DNA from: Centrapalus pauciflorus
Lineage: Eukaryota; Streptophyta; Magnoliopsida; Asterales; Asteraceae
Reading direction: 5' to 3'
DNA length: 64,000 nt
Assembly: GCA_020465985.1 (NCBI GenBank)
Contig: JAANYP010002342.1
Location: forward strand, 62,001-126,000
Of the stretch, positions 42,626-55,698 are shown one piece after another. The notes beneath the pieces were generated by a model. The model was given only the letters and a program-made list of their open reading frames with translations. It had not been told where the DNA came from and did not search any database. The position numbers and the translations under genes were made by a program. How positions within the stretch are numbered: the first letter of the stretch is position 1; every line of letters starts with the position of its first letter.

Positions 42626-43619
42626 AATACAGCAATTTAAAAACTACACACAATTTTCTCAATGTTTGTATGTATTATCAACATATGTTAATTACAAACG
42701 AGCTTGAATGCGGAAAGGTTCAAGCTGAGATGACAGATACAACAAGATGACTAACTAGTCTAAGACAGACTTAAACTAGTTACAATGAATACACTCACTA
42801 AGAATCACTCACTGTGTTTAAAAAAATTAGAGGAACAGCTTGGATAAGAACAACTTAGACACAGAACACTGTTTTATCCAAGCAGACTTGCATGCATGAA
42901 AGATATACTTGAATGCACGTACACTCTTGGCTTCAGCACTTAGCTTTTTCGCTTAATATTTCAATCCTTGGAAGTTTCCTTTTATACTCACTCAGAGGAT
43001 CTTAGTGAAGCTTCTTCATTGGATGAAAGGAAAAAGGTGAAGTCTTGTTGAAAAGACAACATAAACTTTTCTACACATTCTGAAAAGCAGACTTGTCTTC
43101 ATGTGGGCAGAACTTTTATCTTTTCTTTTTGTCTACTGTTGCATTGGCTTTAACTAAATAAGGAATGTCAACTTTGCGTCTTTCTTCCTTTGTCAATGCC
43201 TATTTTGATATAAGAAAAAGGTCTGTCACCCTTTTTCAAATAACCTTTTGTCTTCATGTAACAGAACAGCTTGGGCAGGCTGAGCAGTTCTGTTTTCCAC
43301 TTTGTCTTCGACTTTGTAAACTGATCTTCTAGCCAAAAACAATACATGAGGACTTGGAAACATATTCCATAAAGTGTTTAGCCTATTCACAAAGAACAGG
43401 TTCTGTTCACAAAGAACAGAACACTTGAAAACTGCCCAAGCTGCTCACCAGTGTAGAGCAGCGTATGTCTAGCCTGTTCAGCAGACTGAACAGCTTGGAC
43501 AAACTGCCTTTGTTGCAACACATGCTACATGGTGAACAGCTTTGGACTGATATTGCAAATCTTCAGGTTTCAATAAGGCATATTATAGACCTTAAATTCA
43601 ACCTTCAAATGCATCAACA
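42626..43619 (-). repeat. Probable copia-type LTR (solo), minus strand
   Basis: On the minus strand a purine tract CTGAGGGGGAGA (about 43643-43632) is followed by TGTTGATGCATTTG (43619), then about 1 kb without ORFs containing a TATAAAAGG box (around 42984-42976). It carries many CAAGCTGTTC/GAACAGCTTG motifs and two strong hairpins: GTTCTGTTC/GAACAGAAC (43400-43422) and CTGTTCAG/CTGAACAG (43474-43493). The 3' border near the poly-G run is uncertain and no PBS was found, so a solo LTR is the best reading. Confidence 0.45.
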
Positions 43620-43699
43620 GGTTTGATTGAAAATCTCCCCCTCAGATGCAGAACAGGTTTGACTGAGGCCTTTTTGTGCCTAACAGAGTAGAATATACA

Positions 43700-43860
43700 C
43701 ATGTTCATACATATTGTACATTTGAACATGTGCATATTGCTATTTTGCATTAAATAGAATATTTTATCATAATCAACATGTAAATGATGTAAAATAGTCA
43801 ATAATAATGTGCATTTGAACATGTGTATATTGCAATTTTGCATAACATTAAACAATTTAT
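43700..43860. repeat. Imperfect tandem duplication, AT-rich
   Basis: The segment GTACATTTGAACATGTGCAT and the following TATTGC.ATTTTGCAT recur about 92 bp later (about 43717 and 43809) with few changes. No coding potential. Confidence 0.6.
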
Positions 43861-43931
43861 CGTATTAAACATTTTCATTTAATAAGGTACTCTGGTACCC
43901 TAGTCTAATATAATACTCTATTGATCTTGAA

Positions 43932-43940
43932 CCACACACA

Positions 43941-44034
<94 letters not shown>
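43932..44034. repeat. (CA)n(TA)n microsatellite, left flank of TA-embedded element
   Basis: About 50 bp of CA followed by about 50 bp of TA, ending exactly at the GGGGGATTCCATGG border of the next element. Confidence 0.95.
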
Positions 44035-45372
<1,338 letters not shown>

Positions 45373-45885
45373 ACTTTTCTAATTAGATATATAGAGAAGT
45401 ATATATAACATAATTTTGGATGTAGATTTAAATTTTATTTATATTAGATTAATATTTATGCTTTTTAATTAGCTATATAAATGTTGATAATATAATATAG
45501 AGATTTAAATTTCTTAATTTTAACTTTGATTAAAAAAGATGCACACAAAAAGCGTCACATGACATGTTTATTCTCCTCTATTTATTTATAAACATTCATT
45601 TTTTTAATGGATATATTTCAAACATAATGTTTATAGATTTTTTTATTATTTTATCAATATTATTTTAAGTTTATAGATAGCTTATATAATTCAGATTTTT
45701 TAAGTATAGATCTGGATTAACTGATAAGTTGACAAATATCAAATGGATAATGACGAAATATATCATTATTTGATAATGTCAAATAGTGTTAATTATTTAT
45801 TAATGTTTTATAAGTCTTAAAAATAATTAATTGTATTTAATTCCAAAAATAACAATGTTTATTTTAACTTTTATGATGAAACGTT
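45373..45885. other. AT-rich sequence, nothing recognised
   Basis: No ORF or repeat structure seen. It ends with GTT (45883-45885), the possible 3-bp target duplication of the next element. Confidence 0.5.
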
Positions 45886-46080
45886 CACTACAAGAAAATT
45901 AACCAAATCAGACCGCAACCTTTTGCGACGACTCATGTCGTCGCTGTAGGTAGGTAAACGACAAGGAAGTTTGCTTTTCAGAGTTGACTGATGTGTTAGC
46001 TACTGCGACGACATATATTGTCTACTGCGACGACACGTCGCCGCTGTACATCTTCTGCGACGACAAGCTGTCCCGCAAAA
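45886..46080 (+). repeat. CACTA 5' terminus and subterminal repeats
   Basis: Terminal CACTA followed by at least four GCGACGAC units in both orientations. In En/Spm elements subterminal repeats bind the TNPA protein. Confidence 0.85.
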
Positions 46081-46700
46081 AGCTGCCTCCTAAATCACAC
46101 TGTCGACTGCTTTTCCATTCCCATTTCAGTTTCATTATCAAAACAAGTCACTCTCCTTCTCATCAGACCTATCAATCAGCGCCGGTAACCCACCACGAAG
46201 ACCATCTGCGACCCTCGATCTCTCTATCTCTCACGGTTTAAAGCTCCGGTAACCCACCACCGGTCACATTCGCCGGTCACATTTACCGGTAACCCACCTC
46301 CGGCGCCATTTTTCCGGGTGATAAATCTGAGTTTTCTTGTTACATTTGTTGTATTTTTGGTATTAAAGTTTTGTTTACACTTTCCAATCTCTTTTTATAC
46401 TATCTTGAAGCTCCAAATCAGGTCTCCATTTTCATTTTCCACTCGCCAGACAATTTTCCGGTCACCATCGTAGCTCCGGCCAAAGGTATGTTTTTTTAGA
46501 TAAACGATTTTATGTTATTAGTTGTGTATGTATTATGTATTTTTAAACTCTTAAAAATTTATACAATGGCATGTGTTTTTCGAAAAAAAATGTATGCATT
46601 TTACTTAAATATATGTTATACAAATATATAATGATATGTTGTGTTTTTATTATTTATATTACTAGTATTTACGTTTTAAATATGGTGTTTTTATGCTTTA
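46081..46700 (+). other. CACTA 5' untranslated/intron region
   Basis: Contains CCGGTAACCCACC repeats (46180-46300) and intron-like AT-rich DNA. No ORF is supported. Confidence 0.4.

Positions 46701-47487
<787 letters not shown>

Positions 47488-47571
<84 letters not shown>
47488..47571. repeat. (TA)n microsatellite
   Basis: About 84 bp of TA directly after the right end of the TIR element. Confidence 0.95.
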
Positions 47572-47576
<5 letters not shown>

Positions 47577-48205
47577 CCTTATGTGTTTATGTTAAAGTTT
47601 TTCATACTAATTGCTAAATATATTTTTTCTTGTTAATAGTTAAATAATTATGTATATAATATAGACATAGACAAATGAAAATTAATAAAAAATAAAATTT
47701 AAAGTAAATAAAAACTAGAAAAAAATTAAAATAGAGAATTGAAATAGAATATATTAAAACAAAAATAATATTAAATGTGAAATTAATTTATCAGTGTAAT
47801 ATGTGTTGTATGATAAGTGTGTGTTTACACCGTAGTCACCCATCTGAAATTAATTTATTAGATATTAATTTCAGAAAGTCCCCAGTTTGGGACTGCTTTT
47901 TGAATGTTTTGTCTCACTTAGGATATGAATGTGTATAATTGGTTTACTATTTGAGAAAAATTCGGTAAACATTTTTCATTTGCTCCTACGAATATGAGTT
48001 TCATACACATATTTGGGGAGTTAAGGGGAAATGCTGCCGAATTTTTCTTAAATAGTTAATCAGTTATACACATTCATATATGAGACAAAACATTCAAAAA
48101 GTGGGTTAGGTTGCCACCATGCTTCATACACTAGTTTTGTTGAATTAATATAATTTGTCATATTACATTTCCTTGTTTTGATGATTAATTGTTGCGAATA
48201 CAGAA
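47572..48205 (+). other. CACTA intron-like region
   Basis: AT-rich, no ORF. It ends with GCGAATACAG, a plausible splice acceptor, just before the ATG at 48206. Confidence 0.4.
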
Positions 48206-48700
48206 ATGACAATTGATAAGAGTTGGACAAGATGTAGAAATCGTAATTCTGATGAGTTTTTTAATGGTCTTGACGCATTCCTCGAAATGTGTAAAGACAA
48301 CCTGAATGGTGCTAAAGAATGTCGTTGCCCATGTGAAAAATGTGATAACAATAAATGGGGTACAATTAACGATATTCAGGCTCACATACATAACGATATT
48401 GATATGGTTGCCAGTACTACAATCTGGTCGCCAGTACTACATAATGTGTCTCGGGTGACAGATGATATGGTTGATGTCCTCAACGATATTCGTCGGGAGA
48501 ATATTAGCACTGAACACAACATAGATACTGATGAGACTAGTAATGAGCTAACTGCAACTCCTAGTGCTATAAATGACGATATTGATGAGTTATTTACGTT
48601 TGCTGAGACCGATTTGTTCCCTGGTTGTGATTGGCTGTCTTCGTTAGACTTTTTGGCAAAGATGTCGCAAATGGACCAGAAGTGCATGCATACTTTTACA
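48206..48700 (+). pseudogene. CACTA TNPD-like N-terminal part (transposase-associated domain)
   Basis: ATG 48206 opens a domain with KSWTRCRNRNSDEF and the CRCPCEKCDNN cysteine motif, as in the plant transposase-associated domain that precedes TNP2. It continues through an acidic stretch to LFPGCDWLSSLDFLAKMS. The TNP2 (DDE) domain should follow, but the frame instead breaks at about 48660-48700 and joins directly to the region normally found several hundred codons later. The catalytic part is therefore deleted. Confidence 0.8.
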
Positions 48701-49379
48701 CCGTTTATATAGTTAATGGTGTGAGGTTTGTGGTTCATAGTCGTGACGCGCGTCGTACAACCCAAAACAGCGGAATTTCAACAGCTGGGCTTGATGGAAG
48801 CACATATTATGATCAGTTGGAAGAAATTTTGGAGCTAAACTATAAAAATGGTTGTAATGTTGTGTTGTTTAGATGTAAATGGTTCAACACTGGCAACACT
48901 CAACGTACCCAACGTTGTGTCACCAATAATAACATAACAAGTATATCTATCCAGCATGAATGGTATAAAGATGAACAATACATTCTCGCGACTCAAGCAA
49001 CACAAGTTTTTATCTTGAAGATCCCTCCAAAAATCATCATTGGAGGGTCGTTCAAGATGTGAATCATCGAAAGATCTGGGACCGAGATATCCTCGTGGGT
49101 AATAATGAAGATATTATACACGACAACAATTCATCAGATCTTGCATTGTCTGCTAATTTGGATAGTTTAAGTTATACAAACTTGAGTAGAGTTGATCAAT
49201 CAATGGAAGATGCTGTAGAAGATATTATTCATGTTGATCCTACTCTTGCTTTCGACGATGCCGATTTTATTGACGATGCTGATAACGATGATCATGCTGT
49301 TGATAATTCTGATAGTGATGATTTGGAGTCTAATAATGATTGTGAAGCAACATATTGTTCCAGTGATGAGTCTGATTGA
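48655..49379 (+). pseudogene. CACTA TNPD-like C-terminal part (DUF4216-like)
   Basis: In a second frame, GPEVHAYFYTVYIVNGVRF, DARRTTQNSGI, YYDQLEEILELNY and VLFRCKWFN fit the DUF4216 domain at the C-terminus of CACTA transposases. A frame change near 49040 leads to a very acidic tail (DDADFIDDADNDDH) ending at 49379. This lies directly behind the N-terminal remnant, confirming the internal deletion. Confidence 0.8.
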
Positions 49380-49524
49380 TCTTAAGTTATAATTTGTAAC
49401 AAGATTCTAATTTGAATTTATGTATTTATTGAGTTGTTTTTACAATTACATTTGTGGAGATTGAGCTGTAAAAGATACTAACGTTTGTTTTGCAAGTTAC
49501 TGGACTAACAATTTTTTTTTCCAG

Positions 49525-51395
49525 ATGACGACTTTTACTACCGGTCACGGTGGAGACTGCGGTGGTGATCCTCCCGGGGATTTTTGGCAGCCACCAGCCC
49601 CATGTCAATCCAGTAAGAAATCCATAAGTATATTTAATTTACTAAAATTTTATCAATTGTTTTATTAATTTGTTATTTTAAATTTGTAGGTTCCAAAACT
49701 TGTGGGAAAACCACGAATGAAAAATAAGAAATTTGTGGAGAAAGAATGGGCAACGTCCGTTGCCCATTGATTTCGTTGTTGAGCATGACACCTATCAAGC
49801 GATTGGCGATAATGGCATGGATTTCACAACCATGGTCGGGACTTTTATGGGAAATAATGTCCCGAAATATTACAAATCTTGGGCTAGTGTGCGTGAACAT
49901 ATAAAGGCCCCTCTTTGGCCCGAGTTAAAGGTGCAATTGTTTAATAAATTTTTGTTAGTTTGTAATATTATACATTTAGCTGACTATTCTTTTATATTGC
50001 AGATATATTTTGACTTGGAGCCTCACTTAAATGGCCCAAATGCAAAAGGAATAATGGCTGGAGTTGATGCATTATGTCGTGAGAGATACAAGGATCGAAA
50101 ATCACGATTCAAATTAGAGCATTTTACAAACCGAGGAGTGTACGAACACCCGATTGAAATCCGACAGTTCCCTCTAGATCAGATGAATTATGTTGAGTGG
50201 AATAAATATGTTGATTATTTCTTGCAAGACGATACTAAGAGACGATCAAATACAAATGCTGCAAACAGAGCCAAACAATTATATCCTAGTTGTCATGGAC
50301 GTCAGTCATATGCTGCAAGATTACATAAACATGTAAGCTACCTTATTTAAAATTATATTTGCTACAATACGTAGATATGACATAAAATATACTTAGTAAT
50401 ACTTGTTGTAGTCATGATACTTGTGATATATAGTAGGAAATATAAACTTGACACTATGAATGCACTTGTAAGATTAGTTCATTATGTAATATATACTTGG
50501 TAATATGCATATGCTAGTATTATTAACTCATTGTTGTGGTAAACTATATTTAGTACTTCTTGTTGTGGTGGTTGTGATACTTGTAATATATATAGTAGGT
50601 AATATAAACTTGGCACTATGAATGGGTGATACTTGGTAACCTTATGTATATTAGTTAGTGTTACTAAATTTTGGCACTATGAATGCACTTGTAAGATTAG
50701 TTCATTATGTAATATATACTTGGTAATATTAGTCGGTCACTTAATGCACTTGGTACTAGGAATGGGTGATATATATAGTTAGCGTCACTTAGTACGTATA
50801 AACTTGGTAATATTAGCCGGTCACTTAGTAGGGTAATATAAACTTAATAATATGCATGCACTTGTATAATTAGTTCATTATATACAAAATCTTGTATAAT
50901 TAATTGTTTTGGATTTAAATATGAAATTATATATAATATCTTCATATATATAACATTGAATGTTTTTTATTTTAATTATACAGCACCAAATGCAACAGCT
51001 ACAGAATGACTCTCAAAGTGATTAGTGAGGTCGAGATCATGTCACAAGTGTTGGGAGAGAGACGCGGTCATAATCGTGGGCTTGGACGAAAGTTATCTCG
51101 TGGTTCATCATCAACTTCAACCACCCAATCACAAGAAAGAACGTATACACAAGCTGAAGTTGATGCAATGTTTGCCCAACAAACTGTTCGTCAAAATGTG
51201 CAAGAAGCTGCAATTCTCACGCAACAACAATGTCAAGCTGCGTTAGCTGCTCAACAACAATCCTTTTATCAAGCCTTATTATCTTCACAAATAAATGTTG
51301 CCGACTACCGACCGATCGTACCCCCACAGTTAGATAACACGAATGAAGATGAAAACGATGAGGAAGATGAGGAAGACGAGGAAGATGATGTTTAA
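49525..51395 (+). pseudogene. CACTA TNPA-like gene, with introns and frame breaks
   Basis: TNPA-type proteins bind the subterminal repeats and help transposition. A first exon begins at ATG 49525 (MTTFTTGHGG...). Plausible GT-AG introns lie at 49613-49689, 49931-50002 and 50333-50983. The main exons encode WRKNGQRPLPIDFV, KSWASVREHIK and the Plant_transposase (PF03004-like) core LEPHLNGPNAKGIMAGVDAL to PSCHGRQSYAARLHKH. The last exon encodes MSQVLGERRGHNRGLGRKL, then Gln-rich and acidic stretches. Frame breaks near 49730 and a stop at about 51023 (Ser-Asp-stop) show decay. Confidence 0.75.
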
Positions 51396-52035
51396 TTATT
51401 ATAAACAATAGATGTATTTTCTTGTAAATTATGTTAACAAAATTTATTTTTAATTTTAATCCATTAGTAGCTCGTTTTTTAGAAAATTGTTTATATATTG
51501 GTCGGAATTATGGAAACAGGTACAGGTACAAGTTGCTAAATGTATATTACGCACGATTGGGGGCATAAAAAACAGCAAGAAGCTGTGAGCCTTATATTTA
51601 GTTTTTGCGACGACTTTTGATACATTTTGCGACGACAAGTCGTCTCAATAATGCAAGCTTAATTTTATTTCTCAAATACCTTTTGCGACGACCTGTTGTC
51701 TCAGTAGGCTACTTTTTGCGACGACCGGTGACACTAGATGACTTGTCGTCCCAGAAGAGTATTTTTTGCGACGACATTTGTCGTCACTTTAGATTTCTGA
51801 TTTATTTTTTATGGCTTTTTAACGATAATCTATTGCGACGATATGTCGTCGCAAAAAGTGATGACATGGCACGATTTTTGTTGACTTTTAGTCGTCGCAA
51901 AAGGGTTACATTTGTCGTCGCAAAAAGTCATTTGATACAAGGTTATTGCGACGACTTTTTTGCGACGACATGTCGTTGCAGTAGATCTTTCGAGACGACT
52001 TTATACTTTTTTGAGACGACAAAGTTAAAAAATGA
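51396..52035 (+). repeat. CACTA 3' subterminal repeats
   Basis: From 51605 onward at least ten TTTTGCGACGAC or GTCGTCGCAAAA units, several arranged as near-perfect palindromes (for example 51834-51855). No terminal CACTA inverted repeat follows. Confidence 0.8.
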
Positions 52036-52070
52036 TGTTTATATAAATGATTTTAGGGTTAAGGTTTTAC

Positions 52071-52351
52071 AATAGCAATCTACTTTTGAAAATGTATCGA
52101 TATGGTACGTCTATTTTTTTAATTGTCTATATGGTACGTGTACTTCAATTTTGTAGTATCGATTTGGTCATTCTACATAATAAAACCCGGTTTTTACATA
52201 CGAAATAGGGTTCTAATGGTAAGAAAAAACAGGGGTCTATTATAAATATGGTCATATCGGTATGAAAAATTGAAGTACAGGTACCATGTCGACATTTAAA
52301 AAAGTAGACGTACCATATTGATGAATTTTCAAAAGTAGGATACTATTGTAT
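52071..52351. mobile_element. Foldback MITE with long inverted repeats
   Basis: Inverted repeats of about 90 bp: CAATAGCAATCTACTTTTGA on the left pairs with CAATAGTATCCTACTTTTGA read from the right, both continuing through ATATGGTACGTCTA and GTACTTCAATTTT. GGTTTTAC lies on both sides (52063-52070 and 52352-52359), a possible 8-bp target duplication. No coding capacity. Confidence 0.75.
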
Positions 52352-52725
52352 GGTTTTACCCCATGATTTTATCAAAACCGGTAAGGCCTTGGGGAGTGGT
52401 TGGCGAGGATGCCAAGCAAATCTGCAGCCACACCAGCGCCACATCAGCTTTGCCATCCTTTGTCATTTTGATGCCATTCCGAGGGTGTGGTTGCAATTCG
52501 ATTTATTTTATTTTCATTTTAAACTTAAAATAAAAATATTGAAATTCAAAATAACATTTATATTAATAATATTAAAATTAAACATAACATAAAACATTCA
52601 ATTTAAAAATTAAAACATTCAACTTAAAATTTAAGACATTAAAACTAAAAACAAAACATTTTTTTCTAAAAAAAAAACATACTTAAAAATAAAATCTACA
52701 ATCCCCTTTTTTTTTCTATTTCTTC

Positions 52726-53862
52726 CTATTGTTTCATCACGACTTCGAGTTGTTTTCCGGTCAAATGACTAATGTCTTTAAAATAAATTCTCAGCTCACG
52801 AGTCTTATCTCTCCTGATGACCTCTTCTTTTTTTAAATCCAAACATTCGGTTAAACGATCTTGTAACCCAGTCATATTTGCCGTAATGGCTTCAAGATCT
52901 TGTAAACCCGATGTTGGCATCGTACTGGAATTTGTTGCCGCTTTACCTTTACGTTTTGCCGTGTTCCTTCCAATTGGTCGTGTGCGTGGGGGAACCTCAA
53001 ACGAGTCGTCATCGTCGTTAAGGTTGATTCCGATATGTGCATCCAACGCCATGGTGTACTCGTTAGAGTCCGTTGTTTTTTGTCGTTTAGACCCAAGTTT
53101 GATAAAATCGTCGGCCGTCGTAACACGTTGCTAAGTTGGAGAATCTTTTACAACCGACCAAACTTCGATATGTCGAAACGGATACCCATTCAAGTCTTTA
53201 AACACTCCAAGTGCTTTTTGTAGAATGTTGACGTCGTTTTGACCACTTTCCCATTGGATGGAGTGAAATATTGCCGATAATTGTTTAACAACGTCGTTGA
53301 CATTCCTCCATTTTGTGTATAGTTGGTCTTTCGAACGGTAGACATTTTTACCCATTTCTTGGTGAACCGAAACCGAATTCGATTCCGAAAGTCCTTCTTA
53401 GTTTGGTCGGTACCAGTAATAGGATCTTCAGAAACATCGAGCCTAGCTCGTGCCAACGTCTTCTCTTCTTGCGGGGTCTAATGTTGAGTAGGAGCCCTCG
53501 TTGTTGTTTTTTTTTATATCCTTTGTAGTCGGCTCGGGTTTGGGAACCACTTCGACTTCGGGTTGTGTTTCCGGAATGATTCGGGTTGTGTAATATGTTG
53601 AGATGGATGGGTGCCGAATGGGGATAAGGTTTGGGGATGAGAGTGGTTGGTACTCCGTAAACGGATTAAATTGCGAATATTTTAGTCGAGTAGGCTTGAT
53701 GCCATACCCTCGATCGTAAACGTGTTGTGGAACACCCGCAAAGTTCATAAAACCCGTCGGAGAATATATTGGTTGATCCATTTGCATCAGGATCAGACGA
53801 TAACCTTGATTCATCGAGGTTGGTGTGTTTGGATTGTTCATCGAACCGGAACCGGAAGCCAT
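52726..53862 (-). pseudogene. Harbinger ORF1 (Myb/SANT-like protein), frameshifted
   Basis: ATG at 53862 (MASGSGSMNNPN). A Gln/Pro/Tyr-rich N-terminal region (GFMNFAGVPQHVYDRGYG) leads to a SANT/trihelix-like part that is split over frames at about 53456 and 53355: FRNRIRFRFTKKW, then KDQLYTKWRNVNDVVKQLSA and WSVVKDSPT. The C-terminal part from 53052 has DAHIGINLNDDDD and PIGRNTAKRKGKAA, a nuclear-localisation-like basic stretch, and a helical end. In PIF/Harbinger elements ORF1 binds DNA and helps the transposase enter the nucleus. The SANT domain N-terminal part seems deleted (about 53440-53520), and at least two frame breaks are seen. Confidence 0.78.
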
Positions 53863-53939
53863 TTGAGAGAGAATGGTGTTTGAGGTTTGTGGGAATTTTT
53901 TTGAATATGTGAAAGGTTTGTGTTTGAGGGGTGTAAAAA

Positions 53940-53998
53940 TATGTGTGTGTGTGTGCGCGCGCGCGTGTGTGTGTGTGTATATACACACACGCACATGC
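53940..53998. repeat. Alternating purine-pyrimidine (TG)n(CG)n(TG)nTATA(CA)n tract
   Basis: About 55 bp of strictly alternating TG, CG, TA and CA upstream of the ORF1 start, a sequence type that can adopt Z-DNA. Confidence 0.9.
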
Positions 53999-54141
53999 AA
54001 CGTTCACAAAAGGGGGAGGGAGCTCAGCATTGAAATGTCGTTGCCACTTCATGGAAGCCGTTGCCGAGGAGGCGGGGCGGTGTTCCCCCCAATGCTGCCC
54101 TCGGTACCGAAAAGAGAATCTCACCACTCCCTGTGGCCTAA

Positions 54142-54471
54142 GGGTGAATAAAGTTCTCATCCCATTCGAATTTGTCCACATGACAAATTCGAATCTGCCT
54201 TATGTGCAAATTCGAATTTAGACCAAATTCGAATTTCACTATCAAGCTTATGTTTGATTTTCTGTTTTAACTTATGTTTGAAAATATCTTTGAACTTTAT
54301 GTTTGAACTTCTTGTAATACGTTACACCATGTTCAACCATACAAACAATAAATATCAAACACACAAAATCGCATATGTCAAACACTAGCCAATATTCAAT
54401 ATTACGTAATCTGACTTACACAAAATGCTAAATATACTTGGACTGCTATCGTCACACAGGGTGTACCAACA
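54142..54471 (-). repeat. Partial LTR of a second A-family element (A')
   Basis: On the minus strand it begins TGTTGGTACACCCTGTGTGACG at 54471 and follows the A LTR (TGTTAGTACATCC..., TTCAAACATAA and TTCGAATTT motifs), more diverged than the two LTRs of A are from each other. It stops at 54141, where the Harbinger element starts. The purine tract CAAGGGG lies just upstream (54484-54478). Confidence 0.8.
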
Positions 54472-54501
54472 GACTACCCCTTGACGATAGCTTCTAACTA
54501 T

Positions 54502-54914
54502 TTACATTTCGACATAAACCTTTACCACGTTCTGATACTTATTGGCTTCAGGGTCCATATGTGCATCACACGAGATCTTGTGATCATGAAGCACTTGAAG
54601 ATCATCTTTTGACAGATTGACTAGGTGCAGCGGATCATACACTCTAAGAATCACCCGTTCTTCTAGGTCTTCCATTACTGGTTCACCAGTCTCGCTTTCA
54701 ACGTACCACCAATTGAGACTACCCAACACATTCTGTGGCATCGGCTTTAGAGGGACTTTCTTTAAACATCTAACTAGTTTGTACTGAATCTTCATCCATG
54801 GTCTACCAGTCAGAGGATCAATTCTAGTATGGTCCATCACCCTTTTGCCAATTCTTGGATTGAGCCTTTCAAATTTCCTCGACCTCCCTTCCCTTCTAAT
54901 GATCTTAGCAATGA
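54502..54914 (-). pseudogene. C-terminal part of the A'-family envelope-like ORF
   Basis: On the minus strand the frame encodes IIAKIIRREGRSRKFERLNP, then RIDPLTGRPWMK, LVRCLKKVPLKPMPQNVL and EERVILRVYDPLHLVNLS, closely matching the end of the A ORF (29500-30820) without the hAT insertion. It ends at 54502. Upstream it is cut by the B2 LTR at 54915; the rest lies beyond B2 or is lost. Function of the family is unknown. Confidence 0.8.
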
Positions 54915-55583
54915 TGTTGGGAAATAGTTTAAGTACATTCAAGCTGTTAGTTTAGACTTCTCAGACTGTTAGTAGATTTTACTTGTAAATCTAAAGTTCA
55001 TGCTGCTAGTTGAAGAAACTCGAGCTGCCAGTGTAAAAGTTCAAGCTGCCAGAGCAAAACTACTCAAGCTGCTCAGTTCATGCTGTCAAGAGATTCAAGC
55101 TGCTCAACAGTTTCAGAAACAGAAAGTGCTGATTTTCAGGAAACGATATCTACATGAAGATTCCAGCATATCTACTATCAAAGAAGTCATAGTTCGTCAA
55201 GGAAACATATCAAGAAGCAATATAAATACAGAGAATAGGTCGTCCTATTGTATAAGGAGTTTCTGCATATTTTGAGTCTGTAATTGCTTTATTGATTAAG
55301 TTTTCATAAGCCTCTAAGGTTGTAAAACCCTAAGAACAGTTTGTGTTCTTCGTCTAATCAAACAGATTAGAGGTGATTGTAATTGATGAATTCAGCAATA
55401 CAAACAGTCTTGATTAATTCCTGTGTGTTTATTTATTATTGATTCTGAAAGTTTTTGTCAAAATAATTAAGTGTTATTCCGCAAACTTCTTGATTAAACT
55501 TTGATTCAAAGCAAGATTATTGATTTATACTCTGATAAATTCAAATCAGTTAGTCTTGGTAATTCATATTTTAGATCCTGACA
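54915..55583 (+). repeat. 5' LTR of B2
   Basis: 669 bp, TGTTGGGAAATAG ... GATCCTGACA. It matches the B1 3' LTR with roughly ten differences, clustered around 55249-55256 where TATTGTATAAGG replaces TATTAAAAGACG. The RCTGYYAG motif cluster (54940-55110) and TATAAATA (about 55221) are retained. Confidence 0.95.
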
Positions 55584-55585
55584 AG

Positions 55586-55598
55586 TGGTATCAGAGCC
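55586..55598 (+). promoter_or_regulatory. Primer binding site of B2
   Basis: TGGTATCAGAGCC, a perfect complement to initiator tRNA-Met, two bases after the LTR. Confidence 0.93.
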
Positions 55599-55698
55599 AG
55601 GTTTGTCAAACCAGGTTGTTCAAATCAGGTTTTTCAAACCAGGTTACTCTTTGTTTTTCAAAGTCAAAAACTTTCTTTTAAATATTTAATCTTTTACA

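Larger units (their letters stand above)
52385..54138 (-). mobile_element. PIF/Harbinger-type element carrying only ORF1
   Basis: The ends GGCCTTGGGGAGTGGT (left) and, read from the right, GGCCACAGGGAGTGGT form terminal inverted repeats. Both sides carry the trinucleotide TAA (52382-52384 and 54139-54141), the TWA-type duplication of this superfamily. The only gene is the Myb/SANT-like ORF1 on the minus strand. The DDE transposase gene is absent and there is no room for it, so the element would depend on another copy. Confidence 0.82.
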
